Shown piece after piece: positions 43,841-54,838 of a stretch of 64,000 nucleotides of DNA (its first letter is position 1; each line of letters begins with the position of its first letter). The DNA lies in NCBI RefSeq assembly GCF_051900415.1, contig NZ_JBHZGL010000004.1, positions 124,001 through 188,000 of the forward strand, written 5' to 3'. The notes under the pieces were generated by a model that was given only the letters and a program-made list of their open reading frames with translations, had not been told where the DNA came from and did no database searches. A program made the translations under genes and the position numbers. Source of the stretch: Frateuria_A sp051900415. GTDB lineage: Bacteria; Pseudomonadota; Gammaproteobacteria; Xanthomonadales; Rhodanobacteraceae.

Positions 43841-44146
43841 GTGCGACTGACTTAACTTTTCCCGTCCCCTTTGTTGGGGCGGCCCCTGTCGTGAGGCGAA
43901 ATTGTCCCTGGCACCGTTGTTTGTTCGTTGTTGGTTCTGTTGGTTCTGCCCTTTCGGCGCAGATCACCGGCAGGACAGGCCAAGTCCGCTCAAGCCCCGA
44001 CAGGCGCGGAATTTAATTCCCTCCGACGCCTTTTGTGGGCGGGAATTGTCCCTGGCACCTTTGTTTCCGAGGCCTTTGAGAGAGTGGCTAAGGATGCTTA
44101 ATTCGACCGTCCGAGAAAGCGGGGGTAGCTCAGCCCCCTTTTTTTA
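43841..44146 (+). other. Gap with a 23-bp direct repeat
   Basis: AATTGTCCCTGGCACCGTTG (43900-43922) and AATTGTCCCTGGCACCTTTG (44044-44066) repeat 144 nt apart, with one mismatch in 23. No gene is visible. The phrase is common in insertion remnants in my recall. It borders the AT-richer three-gene operon. Confidence 0.5.
44121..44145 (+). terminator. Orphan intrinsic terminator, plus strand
   Basis: GGGGG and CCCCC with an 8-nt loop are followed by seven T (44139-44145). It lies 280 nt after the GGDEF-EAL stop with no gene between, so it may end that transcript or a small RNA of roughly 100-150 nt. Confidence 0.45.
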
Positions 44147-44719
44147 TCAACCGTGCTGTGATGCCGGGCCGATCGAATTGCTCGAGCCTTTACTGACAGC
44201 TACCGTGGCGCTTTTTTGTAGCCGATGGGGTGGCAAAACAATCCGCGGGAGGCCCATACGACCGCAAGCTGATTGAACAATTTCTCGCCAATAGGGCCAC
44301 ACATTAAACGGCACATTGTGTTGGGCAAAAAGGGCGAGGCACTCTTCATCCAATGGTCGATTATCTGCATCGACCTGAAAATCATATTTAACGAAGAAAT
44401 GACACTCCACGCGCGCGCACACCAGCTCCGCTAGGCTTTCGGCCGTCAGCTCCTGAGGATTCATGCCCTTCAGGTCTAGAACTCGCAATCCAGCAAACAT
44501 CTCGAAAACTATTCGATGTCTCCCGCCTTCATCATCGGCTCCTTCGTATTGCCTGATTGACTTACAGGTAGGAAAGACTGTCTGTAAAGACAGCTCCTCG
44601 CCCTCAAGGGAGACGTCGGGATCGAAATTGTCGCTCATAGACGCGTTGAGCGCCTTAAGAGTGACGTCAGATATGGACAATCGCTTGACTGCCTCTTGTA
44701 GCTCTGGTCGTAGCGTCAT
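44147..44719 (-). CDS. SecB-like chaperone protein
   Basis: The 190-residue protein resembles SecB in its C-terminal half. NVPFNVWPYWREIVQSACGR corresponds to the SecB FPYARE helix, and MGLPRIVLPP follows as in SecB LNLAPVN. The N-terminal half is a four-strand, helix-like region with VFEMFAGLRVLDLKGM. SecB-like proteins outside the export pathway serve as chaperones for unstable antitoxins in toxin-antitoxin-chaperone systems. It is the last of three genes that overlap or abut in an AT-richer operon. There is no sign of the AAxxx export tail. Its target here would be the DUF3037 or kinase protein, by analogy only. Confidence 0.7.
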   Translation of the reverse strand: MTLRPELQEAVKRLSISDVTLKALNASMSDNFDPDVSLEGEELSLQTVFPTCKSIRQYEGADDEGGRHRIVFEMFAGLRVLDLKGMNPQELTAESLAELVCARVECHFFVKYDFQVDADNRPLDEECLALFAQHNVPFNVWPYWREIVQSACGRMGLPRIVLPPHRLQKSATVAVSKGSSNSIGPASQHG

Positions 44720-44726
44720 GGGCAGC

Positions 44727-45221
44727 TCACATTACTTGTAGATCTGCATGATACCAGTCGTCATTCGCACTAGTCATTTGCTTTACGCTAGTGGCATGCC
44801 AATTAACCTTATCTTCCTTATTCTCGGTCACTTGCGCATGCTCAAAATCTCGATCACAGCGCAGTACAAACCTATCAAGAAGATGCTCAGCAGCGTCCTT
44901 TAAACTCGACGTCAAACCCACACCAAGCTCTGAAAGCTGGAGACTACACTCGTCTTCCGGCAAAGCCCGTTCTAGCAATGACTTGAAATCCTCAGTAGGT
45001 GCGGCGTCGTCCAAGCGCAACGTGAGGTTTTCAAGCGCGTTACGTATCGTGTTTATGTCGGCATCGGGAAAAGCGCTTTTTACCCGAACTAGGGAAGAAG
45101 GGACACGCACCTCTATCTGACCATCTGGCGAACTAAGAACCACTCCAACGTTTAGAGCTTCGCCGGAGAACACGTCGTGTACATACCGAATTATCGAGTA
45201 CGTGTATCCCTTCCTGCTCAT
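44727..45221 (-). CDS. DUF3037 family protein
   Basis: The 164-residue protein opens YTYSIIRYVHDVFSGEALNV, the DUF3037 pattern, followed by GVVLSS. It has a long helical region (about 45-140) and no signal peptide. DUF3037 genes are often adjacent to HipA-like kinase genes, which suggests a toxin-antitoxin-like or defence pairing. Its ATG overlaps the kinase stop codon by four bases (ATGA), so the two are translationally coupled. The SecB-like gene follows after 7 nt. I can say the family and context, not the function. Confidence 0.8.
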   Translation of the reverse strand: MSRKGYTYSIIRYVHDVFSGEALNVGVVLSSPDGQIEVRVPSSLVRVKSAFPDADINTIRNALENLTLRLDDAAPTEDFKSLLERALPEDECSLQLSELGVGLTSSLKDAAEHLLDRFVLRCDRDFEHAQVTENKEDKVNWHATSVKQMTSANDDWYHADLQVM

Positions 45222-46006
45222 GCCGCCATCCTCTGTAAATTATCAAACGCCGCATCTAGGTTTTGATGCAAATCAACCAGATACCCACTCATCTCAGCGG
45301 TTACTTCAGAGACGCCCCAACTCAATGGCACGTTACTGATGATCTTCCGTATCTCTTCGGGGCCAATGTCGCGCCACCGTTTATGCAGCCTATCTAAGTC
45401 GCGTGTACCCTCGATCGCTGCAGTGTGAAATAAATGTTTATCATCTGACTTCCAATTCCGCTGCCAAGGAGCTGGCGCGAGGAAACCGCCTACGCCCGCT
45501 ACCAGCAATGCTTTTTCGTGATCAATTATCGCAAGAACATCGCCCTTCACCAGACAGTTGGGCTTCCTGGCATTCCTGTCAACGTTCAGGATCAGCTGGT
45601 CGAACGCCCATATCTCTGTTGCGGCTTGGCGAAGTAAATTGTTGGACGGGTCTACTCCGTCGCACCGCAAGAAGCCAGACCCCAGCGCAACGGACCCGAA
45701 GGCGGGTTTGACTGACTGTTGCATACGATAGGCAGCCTGCGGAGCAACCTGGCGCACAGTACTAGTCAATTCCTCAGGAAGCCGTACCAGTACTGGCTGC
45801 CCAACCACTAGGCCCAGGCGCTGAGCTAGAAGACAGCCAACGACCTCTCGAGCCAGTCCACCGGCTGGGCATTGCTGCCAACTGCATTTAACGAACACGT
45901 CAACAGGTTGGCCGTCGTCGCGGAGGCAACCCATCATTGAGGGGAGGGTTGCGCCACCTCGCGCATCGTCGTCATAGCGTATTCCGTCAACGGTTTCTAG
46001 CATCAT
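45218..46006 (-). CDS. HipA-like serine/threonine kinase family protein
   Basis: This 262-residue protein looks like the compact HipA-type kinase (HipA_2 group). The ATP lysine is Lys40 in VFVKCSW, the catalytic loop is LNVDRNARKPNCLVK with Asp143 and Asn150, and the metal-binding Asp162 is in AIIDHEKALL. HipA toxins phosphorylate targets such as glutamyl-tRNA synthetase and cause persistence. There is no HipB helix-turn-helix partner. Instead DUF3037 and SecB-like genes follow in one operon, so this is not a standard HipBA pair. Base composition is lower in GC than the neighbours, which suggests transfer. Confidence 0.78.
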   Translation of the reverse strand: MMLETVDGIRYDDDARGGATLPSMMGCLRDDGQPVDVFVKCSWQQCPAGGLAREVVGCLLAQRLGLVVGQPVLVRLPEELTSTVRQVAPQAAYRMQQSVKPAFGSVALGSGFLRCDGVDPSNNLLRQAATEIWAFDQLILNVDRNARKPNCLVKGDVLAIIDHEKALLVAGVGGFLAPAPWQRNWKSDDKHLFHTAAIEGTRDLDRLHKRWRDIGPEEIRKIISNVPLSWGVSEVTAEMSGYLVDLHQNLDAAFDNLQRMAA

Positions 46007-46038
46007 GCCCCCAGCTCCGTTGCGCGAGCTTCACATAC

Positions 46039-46067
46039 TTTTAAGAGGCGTGCCAGTCGTTTAACAA
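46039..46067 (-). promoter_or_regulatory. Weak sigma70-like promoter of the kinase operon
   Basis: On the minus strand TTGTTA, 17 nt, then TTAAAA. Four of six and three of six consensus positions match, so this is only a candidate. It lies 33 nt before the kinase ATG. Confidence 0.3.
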
Positions 46068-46092
46068 GCCCGATTGACGTAGGCAGTAACGC

Positions 46093-46123
46093 AAAAAAGG
46101 CCGGCGCAATGCGCCGGCCTTTT
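46093..46123 (-). terminator. Terminator after tRNA-Val
   Basis: GGCCGGCGC and GCGCCGGCC with a 3-nt loop are followed by six U on the minus strand. It isolates the tRNA from the kinase operon. Confidence 0.88.
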
Positions 46124-46135
46124 CGTTTCAACTCT

Positions 46136-46210
46136 TGGTGGGCGGTACAAGGATCGAACTTGTGACCCCTACCATGTCAAGGTAGTGCTCTACCGCTGAG
46201 CTAACCGCCC
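46136..46210 (-). tRNA. tRNA-Val (GAC)
   Basis: The 75-nt minus-strand cloverleaf begins GGGCGGTTAGCTCAGCGGTA. It has anticodon stem CTACC/GGTAG with loop TTGACAT (anticodon GAC) and T-arm GTTCGATCC. The acceptor 3' strand is ACCGCCC with encoded ACCA. The AT-richer operon lies on its 3' side, a common integration side, but no duplicated tRNA end was found. Confidence 0.95.
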
Positions 46211-46282
46211 AAGAGCCGCGAAGTTTAGCAAGGGTGGGTGGGGATGCCAAGCCTTTCGGGCAGGTGGGTTCGAGGCTAGGGC

Positions 46283-46320
46283 GGCCCCTCACCCCAGCCC
46301 TCTCCCCGGAGGGGAGAGGG
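46283..46320. repeat. Half-copy of the CTCTCCCC-type palindrome
   Basis: CCCCTCACCCCAGCCCTCTC followed by CCCGGAGGGGAGAGGG. It ends 12 nt before the uvrB stop and matches the right-hand end of the elements at 12847 and 16229. Confidence 0.7.
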
Positions 46321-46331
46321 AGCAGAGCGTG

Positions 46332-48362
<2,031 letters not shown>

Positions 48363-48408
48363 GGCTGACGGATATGCGGGCGGATGGGCCGATCTTAAAG
48401 GCGCCCTG

Positions 48409-48425
48409 CTGACAGGCTCTGTCAG
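48409..48425. promoter_or_regulatory. Palindrome CTGACAG-GCT-CTGTCAG in the uvrB/pseudopilin gap
   Basis: A perfect 7-3-7 inverted repeat lies 47 nt upstream of the uvrB start and 89 nt upstream of the pseudopilin start. It could be an operator for either gene. It does not match the E. coli LexA box (CTGT-N8-ACAG). Confidence 0.45.
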
Positions 48426-48513
48426 TACAGGCGCACGGGATGGCGGCGTTCAGGCTGCTATCCGGTCGGCCTGGCGCCAAGGATGATGCGCGTTCCTCGC
48501 AGGGAGCGATGGC

Positions 48514-49059
48514 ATGGCAGGGATGCAGCAAGGCGGGCGCCACCGTACGCGCGGCGTCACGCTGGTCGAGCAGGTGATGGTGGTGGCGATCCTGGCCATT
48601 CTGGCCGGTATCGCCAGCCCGTCGTTGGCCGGACTGGTCCGTCGCGGGCGGACGCAGTCGGCGCAGATGGATTTCATCGAGGCGCTCGGCTATGCGCGTG
48701 GCGAGGCGGTATTGCGCCGCACGCGGGTACTGTTCTGCCCTACCCGCGACCGCGTGCATTGCAGCGACGAGAGCCGATGGGACGGTGGCTGGCTGGTTGG
48801 CGTCGATGGCAACCATGACAACCAGCCGGACGCCGCACCCTTGCGCGTGGGCGACAACCACACGCGGCTGGTGATCCAGAGCAGCGAATCGCGCCGGCAT
48901 GTGACGTTCCTTTCCGATGGCAGCGCCAGTGGAAGCAACCTCACCCTGCTCTTCTGCACTCCGGGCGGCGGCGGGGAGCCGCTTGGAGTGGTGGTGTCGA
49001 ACTCGGGACGGGTGCGTGGTAGCCGGCCACGGGGCGAGCGGGCCGGGAGCTGTTCGTAG
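48514..49059 (+). CDS. Type IV pilus/secretion minor pseudopilin (FimT/GspH family)
   Basis: The 181-residue product is a prepilin-like protein. It has a prepilin peptidase site at RG|VTLVEQVM and one hydrophobic helix (about 17-38, VTLVEQVMVVAILAILAGIA), then a periplasmic globular domain of the GspH type. That domain has FIEALGYARGEAVLRRTRV and TFLSDGSASGSN. FimT/GspH minor pilins initiate assembly of pili or type II pseudopili. The other fim or gsp genes are not in the window, so this is a stand-alone copy. The C-terminus ends in a basic stretch, GSRPRGERAGS. Confidence 0.9.
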   Translation: MAGMQQGGRHRTRGVTLVEQVMVVAILAILAGIASPSLAGLVRRGRTQSAQMDFIEALGYARGEAVLRRTRVLFCPTRDRVHCSDESRWDGGWLVGVDGNHDNQPDAAPLRVGDNHTRLVIQSSESRRHVTFLSDGSASGSNLTLLFCTPGGGGEPLGVVVSNSGRVRGSRPRGERAGSCS

Positions 49060-49120
49060 GGCGGGCATCAGCCCGCCGAGGACGACCATCGAAGCCGGCG
49101 GGCTGATGCCCACCCTGCGG
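49055..49120. repeat. GGGCGGGC-type palindrome (copy 1)
   Basis: CGTAGGGCGGGCATCAGCCC and its inverted partner ending GGGCTGATGCCCACCCTGCG form a long hairpin around a 20-nt loop. The same design recurs at 56672, 59296 and 61086, always with G/C-rich arms headed GTAGG or GCAGG. Confidence 0.78.
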
Positions 49121-49182
49121 TTATACCGGCTGTTCACGGCGCTGGTGCAACAACCGCTGCGGACTTCTTCCCGAGGTGCGCC

Positions 49183-49413
49183 ATGGCTTACGGAGAACCG
49201 CCGGATCGTCGCCCATCACCGCCGCCACCGCCGCCGGATGCCGCGCCCTTGCTCGCTGCAGCGCAGCGCCACCTGGACAGTGCAGGCGTCTCGGCCTGCG
49301 TGGTGCGCAGCCCGGATAGTGACCTGATGGTGGCCGTGGGATCGCCATCGGACCGGCTGTTCACCATGCTGGCGCAACAGGCGTCGCCGTCGTCTGACGC
49401 ATCTGGCGACTGA
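49183..49413 (+). CDS. Proline-rich small ORF of uncertain status
   Basis: The 76-residue reading frame starts with an ATG after GAGGTGCGCC and encodes MAYGEPPDRRPSPPPPPPD, then a helix-friendly part ending DRLFTMLAQQA. A 32-nt segment in its 3' part (49352) resembles one upstream (49125), 26 of 32 bases. Six prolines in a row are unusual. I cannot exclude a chance frame. Confidence 0.35.
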   Translation: MAYGEPPDRRPSPPPPPPDAAPLLAAAQRHLDSAGVSACVVRSPDSDLMVAVGSPSDRLFTMLAQQASPSSDASGD

Positions 49414-49474
49414 CGGACCGGCGGCTCCCTTCGACCAGTCTGTGTCACACAAGGCCGCGCGCGACGGCACGCCT

Positions 49475-49557
49475 TCTGTCGGAGTGCCCCTGCGCCTGAC
49501 CGGGTATTTCCCGGAATCACCATGCATGGCGGTCGCGCACAGGTGCGCTGCTACAGG
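49475..49557. repeat. Decayed GTAG-type REP pair
   Basis: One arm reads CTGTCGGAGTGCCCCTGCGC, a degenerate left end. The right arm GGTCGCGCACAGGTGCGCTG and CTACAGG is close to the intact elements at 1647 and 5707. Confidence 0.6.
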
Positions 49558-49585
49558 GCGTCTGGATATTTCCGTATTCGGACAA

Positions 49586-49616
49586 AGAAAAGGCCTTGCA
49601 TCGCTGCAAGGCCTTT
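49586..49616 (-). terminator. Terminator after tRNA-Asn
   Basis: On the minus strand AAAGGCCTTGCA and TGCAAGGCCTTT form a 12-bp stem with a 4-nt loop, then TCTTTG. It lies 5 nt after the tRNA. Confidence 0.82.
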
Positions 49617-49621
49617 CAATA

Positions 49622-49698
49622 TGGCGCCCGAAGTTGGACTCGAACCAACGACCCCCTGATTAACAGTCAAGTGCTCTAACCAGCTGAGCTATTCGGGC
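49622..49698 (-). tRNA. tRNA-Asn (GTT)
   Basis: The 77-nt minus-strand cloverleaf starts GCCCGAATAGCTCAGCTGGT. Anticodon loop CTGTTAA gives anticodon GTT, the T-arm is GGTTCGAGTCC and the 3' end GCCA is encoded. Located between the small proline-rich ORF and ppnN. Confidence 0.95.
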
Positions 49699-49737
49699 GG
49701 GGCGAGCTGCGTAGTTTGAATAGCGCCGCGCGGGCTG

Positions 49738-51162
49738 TCAAGCGGCCGGAGCTGTCTCGGCACCCTCCGCACGCACTCGGTAGCAGGGCACGTAGGCCGA
49801 GCCGCCGGGGAGCTTCATGCGGTGCTGACCGACGAAGGCCTGCAGCAGGGCGTCCAGCGCCCGCATGATGTCCGCCTCGCCGTCGATGTCGAACGGGCCG
49901 TTCTCCTCGATCGCGCGCACACCCTCTTCCTTCACGTTGCCGGCGACGATGCCGGAGAACGCGCGACGCAGGTCCGCGGCCAGCTCGTGGCGCGGACGGC
50001 CGCGATGCAGGGCCAATGCACGCATCGCCTCGTGGGTCGGGCGGAACGGCAGTTGGAAGGCGAACGGGATGTCCAGCGCCCAGTTGAAGAAGAACGCGTC
50101 CTTGGTGTCCAGGCGATGGTTGCGCACCTTGTCGATGCCCTTGACCATCGCGCGCGCCACCGCGGCCGGATCGTCAACGATGATCTGGTAGTGCTGCGCC
50201 ACTTCCTCGCCCAGCGAGAGCTTGAGGAAGCGGTCGATCTGCTCGAAGTAGGCGGCGGATTGCTTCGGGCCGGTGAAGATCAGCGGGAACGGGACGCCGG
50301 CGTTCGACGGATGCAGCAGGATGCCGAGCAGGTAGAGGATCTCCTCCGCCGTGCCCACGCCGCCCGGAAACACCACAATGCCGTGCGCCATGCGGACGAA
50401 GGCCTCCAGGCGCTTCTCGATGTCCGGCATGATGACGAGCTGGTTGACGATCGGGTTGGGCGACTCGGCCGCGATGATGCCCGGCTCGGTGATGCCGATG
50501 TAGCGGTTGTTGCGCCGCCGCTGCTTGGCGTGGGCGATGGTGGCGCCCTTCATCGGGCCCTTCATGGCGCCCGGGCCGCAGCCGGTGCAGATGTCCAGAC
50601 CGCGCAGGCCCATCTGGTAGCCGACCGATTTGGTGTACTCGTATTCGTCGCGCGAGATCGAGTGGCCGCCCCAGCACACGACCAGGTTGGGGTCGATGTG
50701 CGGCTTGAGGATGCGCGCGTTGCGCAGGATCTCGAACACCGCATGGGTGATGCCGACGGTGTCGTCCAGGTCGAAACCACCCTGCTCCAGCTGCGTCGAC
50801 ACGTAGACGATGTCGCGCACCACCGCGACCAGCAATTCGTTGATGCCTCGGATGATCTGTCCGTCGACGAACGCCTGCGCGGGTGCATGGGAGAGCTCGA
50901 TCTTGATGCCGCGATCCTGCTGCAGCACCTGGATGTCGAAGTCGGGATACTGCTCGAACATCGTGCGCGGGTCATCGCTGATGTTGCCGGAAGTGAGCAC
51001 GGCCAGGGCGCAGCGACGCAACAGGGCGTGCAGGCCCGAGCCGCTGGCGTCGCGCAGACGGGCGACTTCATTGCGCGAGAGGATGTCCAGTCCGCCCGCC
51101 GGCGAGATGCGCGCGCTGACGGTGGCGGGCTTGCCGGCACGGCCGGCGTGGGTGTCGTTCAT
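49738..51162 (-). CDS. ppnN: Nucleotide 5'-monophosphate nucleosidase PpnN
   Basis: PpnN (YgdH) hydrolyses purine and pyrimidine nucleoside monophosphates to the base and ribose-5-phosphate and is controlled by (p)ppGpp. The 474-residue product has the LOG-family Rossmann core with GGHSISRDEYEYTKSVGYQM, the signature FPGGVGTAEEILYLLGI and a C-terminal ACT-like dimer part. The N-terminal 120 residues match the PpnN extension absent from small LOG proteins. It lies between tRNA-Asn and the TonB receptor, with a terminator upstream isolating it. Confidence 0.95.
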   Translation of the reverse strand: MNDTHAGRAGKPATVSARISPAGGLDILSRNEVARLRDASGSGLHALLRRCALAVLTSGNISDDPRTMFEQYPDFDIQVLQQDRGIKIELSHAPAQAFVDGQIIRGINELLVAVVRDIVYVSTQLEQGGFDLDDTVGITHAVFEILRNARILKPHIDPNLVVCWGGHSISRDEYEYTKSVGYQMGLRGLDICTGCGPGAMKGPMKGATIAHAKQRRRNNRYIGITEPGIIAAESPNPIVNQLVIMPDIEKRLEAFVRMAHGIVVFPGGVGTAEEILYLLGILLHPSNAGVPFPLIFTGPKQSAAYFEQIDRFLKLSLGEEVAQHYQIIVDDPAAVARAMVKGIDKVRNHRLDTKDAFFFNWALDIPFAFQLPFRPTHEAMRALALHRGRPRHELAADLRRAFSGIVAGNVKEEGVRAIEENGPFDIDGEADIMRALDALLQAFVGQHRMKLPGGSAYVPCYRVRAEGAETAPAA

Positions 51163-51257
51163 GCTTGCCTTCTCCTGCCGCTGACGGTGTCCGGCTTGAT
51201 GCCTGGGCCGTGGCGGACCGTGTAGCTTCCCGCGCCTTGACGTGAAGGGTCAAGCAT

Positions 51258-51288
51258 AAAAAAAGCCGGCGCCCTTGCGGGTGCCGGC
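51258..51288 (-). terminator. Terminator after the TonB receptor gene
   Basis: GCCGGCACCC and GGGCGCCGGC form a stem (one mismatch allowed by wobble) with a 4-nt loop and seven U on the minus strand. It sits 25 nt after the receptor stop. Confidence 0.88.
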
Positions 51289-51312
51289 TCCAGACGATGC
51301 AGCTTCAGTGGA

Positions 51313-54603
<3,291 letters not shown>

Positions 54604-54742
54604 CGTTATATCGACCTGTATTGGTTTGCAACGGAAAAATTCGATGTCGGAACAAAAACATGCCGATGCCAGGCTTCGGGCCAGGCATGCGTCGCGTGCT
54701 TGTGTTTCCCCTAACTTCTTGGCGCAGCTATCGTCCAGCAGC

Positions 54743-54759
54743 GATGGGGCCACCCCATC
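54743..54759. promoter_or_regulatory. Perfect hairpin in the TonB receptor leader
   Basis: GATGGGG-CCA-CCCCATC forms a 7-bp stem with a 3-nt loop. It may structure the receptor mRNA leader or be an operator half of the region. Confidence 0.4.
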
Positions 54760-54771
54760 TACCAACCAGTT

Positions 54772-54787
54772 GTTAAGCAAACTTAAC
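54772..54787. promoter_or_regulatory. Palindrome GTTAAG-CAAA-CTTAAC upstream of the TonB receptor
   Basis: A perfect 6-4-6 inverted repeat in an AT-rich tract lies about 170 nt upstream of the receptor ATG. Its symmetry is that of a repressor operator. A TTGTCA hexamer lies next to it on the minus strand. Confidence 0.5.
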
Positions 54788-54838
54788 GATAGTTTATGAC
54801 AAGATCGAGACCGATTCACCCCTTTTCGCGGAGATGGT

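Noticed and set aside
44119..44140. GGGGGTAGCTCAG looks like the start of a tRNA
   Set aside because: No acceptor partner, anticodon arm or T-arm follows. It ends after 18 nt in a C-run and a U tract, as a terminator does.
46007..46210. Integration site (att) at the tRNA-Val 3' end
   Set aside because: No repeat of the tRNA 3' end was found at the other border of the AT-richer operon and no integrase is present.
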